Shown piece after piece: positions 44,822-53,719 of a stretch of 64,000 nucleotides of DNA (positions are counted from its first letter, which is position 1; each line of letters opens with the position of its first letter). The DNA is from Ochrobactrum sp. Q0168. Its GTDB lineage: Bacteria; Pseudomonadota; Alphaproteobacteria; Rhizobiales; Rhizobiaceae. The DNA lies in the NCBI RefSeq assembly GCF_016427605.1, contig NZ_JAELXQ010000007.1, positions 180,125 to 244,124 of the forward strand, read 5' to 3'. The notes under the pieces were generated by a model. The model searched no databases and was not told the origin of the DNA. It worked only from the letters and a program-made list of their open reading frames with translations. Made by a program: the position numbers and the translations under genes.

Positions 44822-45805
44822 ATGGATGCAAGACAGGACACGACGGGCAATTATCTGAAGGGGCTAGCCGTTCTGGCTATCGTCATCTTTGGAGTGTTGA
44901 GCCTGCTCGCGCCAGGCTTTCTAACGGCTGCAAACCTCAATTCAATGGGATTTCAGTTTCCTGAATTCGGGCTGCTTTCGTTGGCCGTTCTGCCGACGAT
45001 GGTGTCGGGTGGCATAGATCTTTCTGTCGTGGCTACAGCCAATCTCGCCGCTATCGTTGCAGCGGTGATGATGAGGGCCGGACCCGAACTCGCCATCCTC
45101 GCCATTCCGGTTGCGCTTCTGATCGGAGTTGCATGCGGGCTGCTCAACGGCTTTCTGATTGCCTATCTGCGCCTGCCGCCAATTCTGGCTACGCTTGGCA
45201 CGATGCAGCTGTTCACCGGGATTGGTATCGTAATTACCGGCGGCCCAGCAATTACAGGCCTGCCACAGTGGTACACAGCCTTTGGCAACTGGTCGGTTGG
45301 CGGCGTGGTACCACTGCCACTCGTTCTGTTTGTGGCCACAGCGCTTCTGTTGGGTTTTCTGCTTAAGAGAACACCGGTTGGTATCCACCTGCGGCTGTTC
45401 GGAGCCAATCCCGTCGCGTCCCATTTTGCGGGCACGCGCGAAAAAGGTTTGTTGCTTCGTATCTACGCTATTGCCGGTCTCATCGCATCGATTGCCGGGC
45501 TTGTGGTTCTGGCGCGAGTTAATTCCGCCAATGCCGATTATGGTAGCTCCTATCTGCTTCTTGTCATTCTCATCAATATTCTGGCAGGCGTTTCGCCAGC
45601 CGGCGGCTTTGGCACCGTGACCGGTGTGACGCTCGCCGTCATCTGTCTCCAGCTCATATCGAGCGGCCTGAACTTTCTGTCGTTCAGTGCGTTTTCACGC
45701 GATCTGTTCTTTGGTGGCCTGCTTGTGGTCGTCATGTCGGCACGCGTTCTGGCAGGCCTACTTGGCCTTGCGCCCGTTTTCCAAAGAAAGGCCCGTACGG
45801 CATGA
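44822..45805 (+). CDS. RbsC/LsrC-type sugar ABC permease 1
   Basis: This 327-residue permease with about ten helices shows the family patterns MVSGGIDLSVVATANLAAIV, LPPILATLGTM and INILAGVSPAGGFGTVTG. It is separated from the rest of its ABC system by an M42 peptidase and a kinase gene. With the permease at 51085 it probably makes a heterodimer, as LsrC/LsrD do. A GGGGAGAG site precedes the ATG. Confidence 0.88.
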   Translation: MDARQDTTGNYLKGLAVLAIVIFGVLSLLAPGFLTAANLNSMGFQFPEFGLLSLAVLPTMVSGGIDLSVVATANLAAIVAAVMMRAGPELAILAIPVALLIGVACGLLNGFLIAYLRLPPILATLGTMQLFTGIGIVITGGPAITGLPQWYTAFGNWSVGGVVPLPLVLFVATALLLGFLLKRTPVGIHLRLFGANPVASHFAGTREKGLLLRIYAIAGLIASIAGLVVLARVNSANADYGSSYLLLVILINILAGVSPAGGFGTVTGVTLAVICLQLISSGLNFLSFSAFSRDLFFGGLLVVVMSARVLAGLLGLAPVFQRKARTA

Positions 45806-46902
45806 AAAATCGATTACGTTCAACGCTCGAAGCATTGATGTTGACGCCTGGCCTGTCGGGCCATGAGGATCGCGTGCGGCGTCTCATCGCCCGCGATCTG
45901 GCTGATCTGCCGCTCGAATTTGCAACCGATCGTCTGGGCAATCTGATTGCAACGATGAAGGGGGATGAAAATGCGCCCTCCGTCATGCTGTTTGCGCATA
46001 CGGATCAGCTGGGCTTCATCGTGCGCAAGGTCGAGGACAATGGCCTGATCCGTATCGAACGGTTGGGCGGTATTCCGGAAAAGGCGTTGCCTGCGCAAGC
46101 GGTGCTATTTTGTGTCGGCGAAGGGCGCGACGTTCACGGCGTCATTGCGAATAAGAGCCATCATGCCACGCCAGCCGAAGAAAAATACAAGGTTACGCCC
46201 TATGCCGAACTTTTCATCGATGTCGGCGCGGAAAGCGCTGCGGATGTAAAGGCGCTCGGCATTGAGATCGGTACGCCGGTGGTCTATGCACCGCGCGTCA
46301 TCCATCTCAACGAAAACCGCGTTATTGGAACGTCGGTTGATGATCGGGCCGGTTGTGCCGTCGTGATGGAAGTTGCCCGTCAGCTCGCGAAAGGCGGTCC
46401 ACGACCAACCGTTCATTTTGTTTTCGCGGTTCTGGAAGAGTTCAACCTGCGTGGTGCCATGGTCGCAGCGCAGGCCATCAAACCGGATATCGCCATTCAG
46501 CTCGATATCGGGCTCAATGCCGATACGCCGGATATGGCTCATCGCGGTGAAATTCAGTTGGGCGGCGGTCCGGCTATCAGCCTCTACTCTTTCCATGGCC
46601 GCGGTACGCTCAATGGAACGATCCCCCATCCGGCACTGCCGAAACTATTCTCCGACACCGCTGCCAGCGAAGCTATTCCGTTGCAACGTACAGCTCATAC
46701 CGGCGCATTGACGGATTCGTCTTATGTGCAGCTCGTCAATGAGGGCGTTGCCTGTATCGATGTGTGTTTCCCGTGCCGTTATACCCATACGGCGCTTGAA
46801 ATGTGCGATCTGCGCGATCTTGAAAGTCTCACGGCGCTTCTGGTCGCGGCTATTGGCAGGATCAACAAGGACTTCAGCCTCGACAGGGATCTTTACACCT
46901 GA
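45802..46902 (+). CDS. M42-family metallopeptidase (FrvX/glutamyl aminopeptidase-like)
   Basis: This 366-residue cytoplasmic hydrolase has metal and catalytic motifs in M42 order: AHTDQLGF (His66, Asp68), TSVDDRAG (Asp180), LEEFNLRGA (Glu212, Glu213), QLDIGL and YTHTALEM (His near 328). The usual HxDE of M42 reads HTDQ here. The family includes tetrahedral aminopeptidases and proteins once called cellulases; the true substrates of operon-borne members are mostly unknown. It overlaps both neighbours (ATGA, TGATG), so it is a firm member of a sugar import and kinase operon. It may remove an amino acid or acyl group from an imported sugar conjugate. Confidence 0.85.
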   Translation: MKNRLRSTLEALMLTPGLSGHEDRVRRLIARDLADLPLEFATDRLGNLIATMKGDENAPSVMLFAHTDQLGFIVRKVEDNGLIRIERLGGIPEKALPAQAVLFCVGEGRDVHGVIANKSHHATPAEEKYKVTPYAELFIDVGAESAADVKALGIEIGTPVVYAPRVIHLNENRVIGTSVDDRAGCAVVMEVARQLAKGGPRPTVHFVFAVLEEFNLRGAMVAAQAIKPDIAIQLDIGLNADTPDMAHRGEIQLGGGPAISLYSFHGRGTLNGTIPHPALPKLFSDTAASEAIPLQRTAHTGALTDSSYVQLVNEGVACIDVCFPCRYTHTALEMCDLRDLESLTALLVAAIGRINKDFSLDRDLYT

Positions 46903-48398
46903 TGCGCTATTATCTGGGCATCGACATCGGCACATTTGAATCGAAGGGCGTTCTTTCCGATGAGGAAGGAAGGATCGTCGCCTCTACCGCACGTCCGCAT
47001 CGCATGCTGGTTCCACAACCGGGGTGGGCGGAACATGATGCTGAACAAAACTGGTGGGGTGAATTTTGTTCGATTAGTCGTGAATTGATCGAACAAAGTT
47101 CTGTGGCAGCCAGCGATATTCGCGCAGTCGCGGCCAGCGGCATTGGCCCCTGTATGCTGCCAGTTGATGAAAAAGGCGCTCCGCTCATGAATGCCGTTCT
47201 TTATGGCGTCGACACGCGCGCGGCTGCTGAGATAGAGGAACTGACCGCTGAAATCGGGCTTGAACGCCTGATGCGGGAAGGCGGCAATGCGTTGACCTCG
47301 CAATCGGTTGGCCCAAAAATCCTTTGGTTGAAGAAGAACCATCCTGATATTTTTGACCGCACACACAAGTTCCTCAATTCCTCCTCTTTCCTCGTTCACA
47401 GGCTGACGGGGAACTATACGATTGATCACTATTCCGCGGCCGGATTCTCGCCGCTTTATGACGTTGCACGGCAGGACTGGACTGACGATTTTGCCGAACG
47501 CATCGTTTCACGTGAGCAACTGCCCGATCTCCTCTGGACAACCGACATTGCGGGAACGGTGACGCCGCAAGCCGCAGCCGCGACCGGGCTCGCTGTTGGA
47601 ACGCCTGTGATCGCTGGCACCATCGATGCTGCGGCTGAGGCTGTAAGCGTTGGCGTGCAGAAGTCTGGCGAAATGATGGTCATGTATGGCTCGACCATGT
47701 TCATCATTCTGGTTACGGATCAACGCATCGCTGATACGCGGCTGTGGTATGCGCCTTGGCTTTTCCGTGGAGAACATGCCTGTATGTCCGGCACGTCGAC
47801 CAGCGGAACGCTGACACGGTGGTTTCAGGAGCAGTTCGCTCGCGAGTTGCCTGCCGCCAGCGCCTTGCAAGCACTGGCGGAAGAAGCCGCATCGTCACCG
47901 CCCGGCGCAAAAGGGCTTTTTGTCCTCCCCTATTTTTCCGGTGAGAGAACACCAGTTCATGATCCGTCAGCACGAGGCATGATTTTCGGTCTCGATCTTA
48001 CGCATAAGCGCGCTGACATTTATCGCGCGCTACTTGAAGGCGTCGCTTATGGCGTCAACGACATTTTCAATACCTATCACGCAGCAAATGCACCGCTGGA
48101 GCGAATAGCTGCTGTGGGCGGAGGCACCAGAAATGCCGTTTGGTCGCAGGCCATTTCCGATGTCAGCGGAAAGGTCCAACTCGTGAGAAGCAAGACCATC
48201 GGTGCGGCCTACGGAAATTGTTTTCTGGGTGCGCTTGCGGTCGGCGACGTCGCGAAGGCCGATATTGAGCAATGGAACCCGGTGGAAAGGCGCATTGAAC
48301 CTGATGCGGGAACAAAGCACGTCTACCAGCAGGGTTTCGATACGTTCAAGAAGCTCTACGAGCGGACTGCCGATCTGATGCGGATCGCATCGGCTTGA
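46902..48398 (+). CDS. FGGY-family carbohydrate kinase
   Basis: This 498-residue kinase has the N-terminal phosphate motif YYLGIDIGTFESKG, a hexose/pentose site region with catalytic Asp in AGTIDAAAEA, and the C-terminal ADENOSINE-type region AAVGGGTRNAVW. The FGGY family phosphorylates pentoses, pentitols, glycerol or AI-2; the exact substrate is not readable. The product would be the likely effector of the upstream DeoR protein. Confidence 0.88.
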   Translation: MRYYLGIDIGTFESKGVLSDEEGRIVASTARPHRMLVPQPGWAEHDAEQNWWGEFCSISRELIEQSSVAASDIRAVAASGIGPCMLPVDEKGAPLMNAVLYGVDTRAAAEIEELTAEIGLERLMREGGNALTSQSVGPKILWLKKNHPDIFDRTHKFLNSSSFLVHRLTGNYTIDHYSAAGFSPLYDVARQDWTDDFAERIVSREQLPDLLWTTDIAGTVTPQAAAATGLAVGTPVIAGTIDAAAEAVSVGVQKSGEMMVMYGSTMFIILVTDQRIADTRLWYAPWLFRGEHACMSGTSTSGTLTRWFQEQFARELPAASALQALAEEAASSPPGAKGLFVLPYFSGERTPVHDPSARGMIFGLDLTHKRADIYRALLEGVAYGVNDIFNTYHAANAPLERIAAVGGGTRNAVWSQAISDVSGKVQLVRSKTIGAAYGNCFLGALAVGDVAKADIEQWNPVERRIEPDAGTKHVYQQGFDTFKKLYERTADLMRIASA

Positions 48399-48405
48399 AG
48401 GGAGG

Positions 48406-48427
48406 CCGGACGCAGTCACGCGTCCGG
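48406..48427 (+). terminator. Hairpin after FGGY kinase gene
   Basis: An 8-bp perfect stem CCGGACGC (48406-48413) / GCGTCCGG (48420-48427) with a 6-base loop lies in the 124-base gap between the kinase and binding-protein genes. It may limit read-through or protect the downstream message. Confidence 0.5.
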
Positions 48428-48522
48428 AAAGGAATTGGTGAAAGCCGCAGAAGCTTCGCCAGAATACAGCCTGACTGATTGCCGGGGAGGCAAGCAGGGG
48501 TGAACCAACGGAGGGAATAACA

Positions 48523-49521
48523 ATGAATATCAGCTTGAGGAAAATGGCAGCCGGACTTGCTGTCAGCGCAGCTATTGTTGCTGGTGGTGCATTCTATGCG
48601 AACGCGCAGGACGCAAAACACACCATCGTCACTGTCGTCAAACTTTCCGGCATTGCCTGGTTCAACCGTATGGAAACCGGTGTGAAGGAATATGCCAAGG
48701 AAAGTGGAAACAACGCCACCCAGATCGGACCTGCTTCGGCTGATGCTGCCCTGCAGGTACAGCTGATCGAAGACCTGATTGCCAAAAAGGTGGACGCGAT
48801 CACCGTGGTGCCGAATTCCCCGGAAGCTCTGGAGCCCGTGCTCGGCAAGGCGCTGCAGGCCGGGATCAAGGTAATCGGCCACGAAGCATCAAGCATGAAG
48901 AACGTCACCTATGACGTCGAAGCTTTCGACAATGGCGCCTATGGCGAACATCTGATGAAGGCACTGGCCGAAGCGATGGGCGAAGAGGGCGAATATGCAG
49001 TGTTCGTTGGCCATCTGACGGCAAAAACCCATAATGAATGGGTTGATGCAGCCATTGCCTATCAGAAAGAGCATTATCCGAAGATGAAGCTCGCGACCGA
49101 CAAGATCGAGAGCAACGAGCAACAGCAGACGGCCTATGCCAAGACCAAGGAACTGTTGAGAACCTATCCGAAACTCAAGGGCATTCAGGGCTCCGCAGGT
49201 GAAGATGTTGCCGGTGCGGCGCTCGCGGTCGAGGAAGCGGGTCTTGAAGGCAAGGTCAAGATTGTCGGCACGAGCCTTGTTTCGGTTTCAGGCCCATATC
49301 TTGAAAGCGGCACGATCAACATGATCTCGTTCTGGGATCCGGCCAAGGCTGGTATCGCCATGAACAAGCTCGCCGCAATGGCCATTGATGGCAAGGCCGT
49401 AACCGATGGCATGGACCTTGGTGTCGAAGGCTACAACAAGGTTCAGCTCAAGGACAAGGTTGTCTATGGCCAGGCCTGGGTCGATGTGACCAAGGAAAAT
49501 ATGGGCAATTACGACTTCTGA
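48523..49521 (+). CDS. LsrB/RbsB-type sugar ABC binding protein
   Basis: This 332-residue periplasmic sugar-binding protein (Peripla_BP_4) has a signal peptide (MNISLRKMAAGLAVSAAIVAGGAFYANA). Its body is closer to LsrB/RhaS proteins than to RbsB (TQIGPASADAALQVQLIEDL; HNEWVDAAIAYQKEHYPKMK; ending NMGNYDF, compare LsrB KYDF). No lsrF/lsrG-type genes are present, so AI-2 is not implied. A GGAGGGAAT site precedes the ATG. Confidence 0.88.
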   Translation: MNISLRKMAAGLAVSAAIVAGGAFYANAQDAKHTIVTVVKLSGIAWFNRMETGVKEYAKESGNNATQIGPASADAALQVQLIEDLIAKKVDAITVVPNSPEALEPVLGKALQAGIKVIGHEASSMKNVTYDVEAFDNGAYGEHLMKALAEAMGEEGEYAVFVGHLTAKTHNEWVDAAIAYQKEHYPKMKLATDKIESNEQQQTAYAKTKELLRTYPKLKGIQGSAGEDVAGAALAVEEAGLEGKVKIVGTSLVSVSGPYLESGTINMISFWDPAKAGIAMNKLAAMAIDGKAVTDGMDLGVEGYNKVQLKDKVVYGQAWVDVTKENMGNYDF

Positions 49522-49534
49522 TCCATGGACAATG

Positions 49535-49557
49535 GGCCGCCGGGACAACCGGCGGCC
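49535..49557 (+). terminator. Hairpin after sugar binding-protein gene
   Basis: A 9-bp perfect stem GGCCGCCGG (49535-49543) / CCGGCGGCC (49549-49557) with a 5-base loop lies 13 bases after the binding-protein stop and just before the ATPase ribosome binding site. It probably allows more binding protein than ATPase to be made. Confidence 0.7.
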
Positions 49558-49573
49558 TCTATGGGAGAGCTGC

Positions 49574-51088
49574 ATGAGTGATACGCAGAATTCCGGCGCT
49601 TTTGTTCTGGAAATGCAGGCTGTTGCCAAGTCTTACGGTCCCGTACGGGTGTTGGAAGATGTGGGTTTAAGCCTGCGACCGGGTGAGGTGCGCTGTCTTG
49701 CCGGTGAAAACGGGTCCGGTAAATCGACTTTGATCAAGATATTATCCGGTGTCGTTCGTGCCGACGCCGGGACGGTCACGATTGGCGGCAAGTTCATCGA
49801 AAATGACGCGAAAGCCGCGATAGCAGCGGGGCTTTCAGTCATCTATCAGGACTTTGCGCTTTTCCCCAATCTGACTGTTTGGGAGAATGTCAGCTTTCTG
49901 GCGGCAGTGACCGAGAACAAGCGTTTCTTCAATCGCATGTCGGGACGTAAACGGGCGATTGAAACGCTTGCACGAATGAAGGTCGATATTGATCCCGATA
50001 TTCTGGTGGAAAGACTGCCTGTTGCTTCCAAGCAGCTGGTTGCCATTGCGCGTGCGCTTGCCAATGATGCGCGCATTATCGTTATGGATGAACCCACCAC
50101 GGCCTTGACCCGCAGCGAGGTCGCCAAGCTTCTTGATATCGTCTTTGCGCTGAAAGTAGAAGGCGTTGCCTTTCTGTTTGTCAGTCACAAGATCGAGGAA
50201 GTTTTTGCTGTTTGCGACAGCGTCACGGTTCTGCGTGATGGTCATGTCGTGGTGGCAGGACCGATAGGTGAATTCGATCCAGCGCGTCTGGTAGAGGCCA
50301 TGTCCGGTCGACCAATTGACAGCCAGCGTCTGGCGCGTGAGGCGGTCACGCCTTCGCAAGCCATATTCAAAGTGCGCGATCTTGGGCGACGCGGCCAGTT
50401 CGCCTCGATCAATCTCGATTTGCGCGCGGGCGAAATCATATCCGTTGTGGGCCTTCTGGGGTCAGGACGAACGGAACTTGCGCTGGCTTTGTTTGGATGT
50501 CTTGCGCCGGACGAGGGTCGCATTGAAGATGTGAATGGACCATTACATCTCATGGCTCCTGCAGACGCGATGGAACACGGCATTGCCTATGTGCCGGAAG
50601 ATCGTCTGACAGAAGGCCTTTTTCTCAATCAGCCGATCCGTGAAAACATCATCGTCTCAAGTCTTGAAGCGGATACTAAAGGTGGCATTGTCAGCGCGTC
50701 GAGCCTCACCGAGCGCGCGCGCGAAGCCGTTAAGCGGTTGCGTATCAAGACACCCAGTGTCTTCCCACCTGTGGTGACGCTGTCAGGCGGCAATCAACAG
50801 CGTGTCGTTCTGGCGCGATGGATGGAGAGAAAACCGAAGCTGCTTATCCTCAATGGTCCAACAGTCGGCGTCGATGTTGGTTCCAAACGGGAAATCCACG
50901 AACTATTGCTCGCATTGAGCCGTTCGGGAACAGCGGTTCTGGTGGTGACTGACGACATTGGCGAAGCCATTGCACTGTCCGACACGATCAAGGTGATGGT
51001 GAAGGGGCGAATTGTTGCCAGTTTCGATGCCGGTGATATCGATGAAGAAACGCTCTATCAGGAAGTCATTCGGGAGGACCGGCCATGA
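49574..51088 (+). CDS. RbsA/LsrA-type dual-domain sugar ABC ATPase
   Basis: This 504-residue ATPase has two nucleotide-binding domains. The first is canonical (Walker A GENGSGKST, Walker B IIVMDEPTTALT). The second has the degenerate loop GLLGSGRTEL typical of RbsA, with signature LSGGNQQRV. In its Walker B the usual DEPT is LNGPTVGVD, so the catalytic Glu position is changed, also common in second domains of this family. ATG 49574 follows GGGAGAGC. Confidence 0.92.
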   Translation: MSDTQNSGAFVLEMQAVAKSYGPVRVLEDVGLSLRPGEVRCLAGENGSGKSTLIKILSGVVRADAGTVTIGGKFIENDAKAAIAAGLSVIYQDFALFPNLTVWENVSFLAAVTENKRFFNRMSGRKRAIETLARMKVDIDPDILVERLPVASKQLVAIARALANDARIIVMDEPTTALTRSEVAKLLDIVFALKVEGVAFLFVSHKIEEVFAVCDSVTVLRDGHVVVAGPIGEFDPARLVEAMSGRPIDSQRLAREAVTPSQAIFKVRDLGRRGQFASINLDLRAGEIISVVGLLGSGRTELALALFGCLAPDEGRIEDVNGPLHLMAPADAMEHGIAYVPEDRLTEGLFLNQPIRENIIVSSLEADTKGGIVSASSLTERAREAVKRLRIKTPSVFPPVVTLSGGNQQRVVLARWMERKPKLLILNGPTVGVDVGSKREIHELLLALSRSGTAVLVVTDDIGEAIALSDTIKVMVKGRIVASFDAGDIDEETLYQEVIREDRP

Positions 51089-52104
51089 ATAATTCGTTGA
51101 TCCGGGTACTCTCGACACCACAGGGTGTTGTCTTTTTGACAGCAGTCGCTTTTGCGATTGTGCTGAGCATTCTCAATCCTGCGTTCTTCTCACCGGCAAC
51201 GCTGATAGACCTGGCACGTAACTCACTGGTGACCGGAATATTTGCGCTCGGCGTTATGATGGTGCTGGCATCCGGCGGCATTGACGTGTCTTGCACGGCA
51301 ATCGGCGCCTTTGCGATGTATGCAACGGTAAAAATCGTCATGGGTATTGATATCCATGTTCCGATTATCGCCTATTTCGGACTGGCAGCTCTCATCGGGG
51401 CCAGTCTTGGTCTTATCAATGGAATACTGGTCGGTGGACTTGGTCTACCAACACTTATCGTCACCCTTGGTACAATGAGCCTTTTTCGGGGGGCGTTGCT
51501 GACCTTCGTCGGGACGGTCTACATCACGTCGGTGCCGCGCGAAGTTATCAATTTCGCGCGCAGCATTCTGGTGCGCATGGAGAACGCATTGGGTCAGATG
51601 GTCTCGCTTCCAATGTCATTCTTTGTTCTGGTAGGGGTCGCTGTATTCGTCGCCTTCATCATGAACTTCACGCTGTTCGGGCGCAAAATCTACGCCATCG
51701 GCGGTTCTGAAGAAGCCGCCGCTCGCATTGGCATTCGCGTGGGGCGCGTCAAGCTATTGATCTATGTTCTGGCGGGCGCAATTGCTGGTCTGGCTGGCAT
51801 GACCCATATGACCCTGTCGCGCATGGCTAATCCGTTCGATCTGGTCGGCATGGAGCTGAATGTCATCGCAGCCGTTGTTCTCGGTGGAGCCCGAATAACA
51901 GGTGGTCACGGTACAGTGCTCGGGACGCTACTTGGTGTATTTGTCATCACAATGATCAATACAACGCTGTTGATGGCGGGTGTGCCATCCTATTGGCAAA
52001 AGGTCGTCATTGGTTGTTTGATTATGGTGGGTACGGGCTTGCCGATATTGATCGAGCGATTGAGCCGGCATCGGGCGCGTCTGGCGCAGCCTTTGGGAGC
52101 GTGA
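51085..52104 (+). CDS. RbsC/LsrD-type sugar ABC permease 2
   Basis: This 339-residue permease has the patterns VLASGGIDVSCTAIGAFAMY, LPTLIVTLGTMSLFRG and VLGGARITGGHGTVLGTLLG. The start overlaps the ATPase stop (ATGA). Its best partner is the permease at 44822. Confidence 0.9.
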   Translation: MNNSLIRVLSTPQGVVFLTAVAFAIVLSILNPAFFSPATLIDLARNSLVTGIFALGVMMVLASGGIDVSCTAIGAFAMYATVKIVMGIDIHVPIIAYFGLAALIGASLGLINGILVGGLGLPTLIVTLGTMSLFRGALLTFVGTVYITSVPREVINFARSILVRMENALGQMVSLPMSFFVLVGVAVFVAFIMNFTLFGRKIYAIGGSEEAAARIGIRVGRVKLLIYVLAGAIAGLAGMTHMTLSRMANPFDLVGMELNVIAAVVLGGARITGGHGTVLGTLLGVFVITMINTTLLMAGVPSYWQKVVIGCLIMVGTGLPILIERLSRHRARLAQPLGA

Positions 52105-52113
52105 TAGGCGTCT

Positions 52114-52154
52114 ATCGCGCGCGGCGAACAGTCACCGCGCGCGATTTGTCTTTT
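52114..52154. terminator. Terminator between convergent operons
   Basis: An 11-bp perfect stem ATCGCGCGCGG (52114-52124) / CCGCGCGCGAT (52135-52145) with a 10-base loop is followed by TTGTCTTTT. It serves the rightward sugar operon and lies just beyond the end of the leftward BtpA gene. Confidence 0.85.
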
Positions 52155-52156
52155 CA

Positions 52157-52966
52157 TTAGTCCTTGCGGGCTTTCTTCACGATGTTCATGAATTCCTTGG
52201 CGCGTTCCGGATCGACCGCATTCCAGGTGTTGCCATCGACCTTCAGCGAAGAGCCGACAATGCAGCCATCGGCAATCTTGAGGATGTCGGCGACGGTTGC
52301 ATGGCGCACGCCCGTATTGGCCAGAACCGCCGTGTTTGGCAGGACCCGCTTGACTGCTTCGAGGTCCGATACATTGGCGGCTTCACCGGTGATCGTGCCC
52401 GACACCAGAACGGCATCCGGAATGGAAGAGAAGACTGCTGAACGTGCCCGGTCGGGGAGGGGGCGGCGATCCATTGAATCCGCGAATTCAGCAGATACGT
52501 TGTCCAGCATGACAAGATCCGAACGGCCCAGACGATTGCGATAGCGCATCGTTTCACCCGCATTTGGCGTCCATGGCCCCATGTCGGAGGCATAAGTGCC
52601 GGTCAGAATTTCGCGCATGAAGGACGCGCCGGTTGCCGTGGCCAAAGCGACCGAGCTTTTGGGGTCCCAGAGAACGTTGACGCCAAAAGGCTTTGCGATT
52701 TCACCACGCAGGCGGCCAATAACATAGGCCATGGTCGCCGTGGAGGCGACATCGACAGCAAGTTCGTATGGACGGTCGTTTTCGTTGCCGAACATGACAG
52801 CATCGACATCAGCGTCCTGCAAAGCAGTGAGATCGCGACGCGCTGCCTCGACGATACCTTCGATGCCAGCTTCCGCGTCATAAAGCGGAGCGCCAGGCAT
52901 CGGGTTAAGATGCACCATCGCGATGATGGGCTTCTTCGTCGGGAAAAGATCAAAAAACTTGCTCAT
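52157..52966 (-). CDS. BtpA/SgcQ-family TIM-barrel protein
   Basis: This 269-residue protein has the family signature MVHLNPMPGAPLYD near the start and later VLANTGVRHATVADILKIADG, which resembles a phosphate-binding end of a TIM barrel. BtpA was first linked to photosystem I stability in cyanobacteria; the SgcQ branch sits with sugar transport genes and has no proven reaction. Here it is last in a leftward DeoR-kinase-HAD-BtpA operon, so it probably acts on the phosphorylated sugar. Confidence 0.85.
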   Translation of the reverse strand: MSKFFDLFPTKKPIIAMVHLNPMPGAPLYDAEAGIEGIVEAARRDLTALQDADVDAVMFGNENDRPYELAVDVASTATMAYVIGRLRGEIAKPFGVNVLWDPKSSVALATATGASFMREILTGTYASDMGPWTPNAGETMRYRNRLGRSDLVMLDNVSAEFADSMDRRPLPDRARSAVFSSIPDAVLVSGTITGEAANVSDLEAVKRVLPNTAVLANTGVRHATVADILKIADGCIVGSSLKVDGNTWNAVDPERAKEFMNIVKKARKD

Positions 52967-53072
52967 GGTGAACCCCTTTGTTGTGCCGGTCTTCGGTTCA
53001 ATCCGGAGACGGCGTTAGCTTCGTATTCTTCTTCCGACCTCGGGTCGGTTGATCTTCATGCAGTCTGCGCGC

Positions 53073-53711
53073 TCACATGTAAGCGCGCAGGATTGCCGGT
53101 AGCTCGGCGTAGTGATGCAGGTAGTGATCGATTGGATTTCCGGGCTGTTCAGTCAAACCGTAGCCGACGACCTTCATGCCTGCGGCACGCGCCGAGATTG
53201 CTCCCGTCAAACTGTCTTCGATTGCTATCATCTGTGCTGGAGCAAGGCGTAGCCGCTCGGCCGCAGCCAGATAAGGCTCTGGATCAGGCTTGCCATGCAG
53301 CACATCATTGATGCTGATGGAAAAGCGCAGCTTGTCTACAATTCCAAGCGCGGCGATGTTGGTGTCGACAATATTTCGACCGGAATTTGAGACGCATACC
53401 TGCAACAGACCGTAGTCCAATGCCGCGTCCATTGCTTCCAGGACGCCCGTGATGGGCCGAAGTTCGCCCGCTTTGGCGATGTAATGGTCACGAATGCGTT
53501 CGATCCATGGCTCAAAGCTCAAATCGGCTGGCAATCGCTGTTTGACTGCTTCAAAGACGGCATCCATATGGACCCCGCGAAATCGTTCTTCTGGAATATC
53601 GCTGAGATCGGTGCCGAAATGCGCCGTTCCAGCCAGAAGTGCCTTATGGTGAAGCGGCTCACTATCAACGAGCGTACCGTCAATATCCCATGCGATGGCT
53701 TTGATCGTCAT
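53073..53711 (-). CDS. HAD-family phosphatase, beta-phosphoglucomutase-like
   Basis: This 212-residue HAD subfamily IA protein has the nucleophile motif AWDIDGTLVDSEPLHH, motif II VCVSNSG, Lys in HGKPDPEPY and motif IV AIEDSLTGAISARAAG. It could remove phosphate from a sugar or polyol phosphate or act as a mutase. It follows the kinase gene with an 8-base gap in the same operon. Confidence 0.87.
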   Translation of the reverse strand: MTIKAIAWDIDGTLVDSEPLHHKALLAGTAHFGTDLSDIPEERFRGVHMDAVFEAVKQRLPADLSFEPWIERIRDHYIAKAGELRPITGVLEAMDAALDYGLLQVCVSNSGRNIVDTNIAALGIVDKLRFSISINDVLHGKPDPEPYLAAAERLRLAPAQMIAIEDSLTGAISARAAGMKVVGYGLTEQPGNPIDHYLHHYAELPAILRAYM

Positions 53712-53719
53712 CGTTGTGA

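Noticed and set aside
44822..52104. Reading the sugar system as an AI-2 (Lsr) quorum-signal importer
   Set aside because: The receptor and two-permease layout are similar, but the AI-2 processing enzymes LsrF and LsrG and an LsrR regulator are missing, and an M42 peptidase is present.
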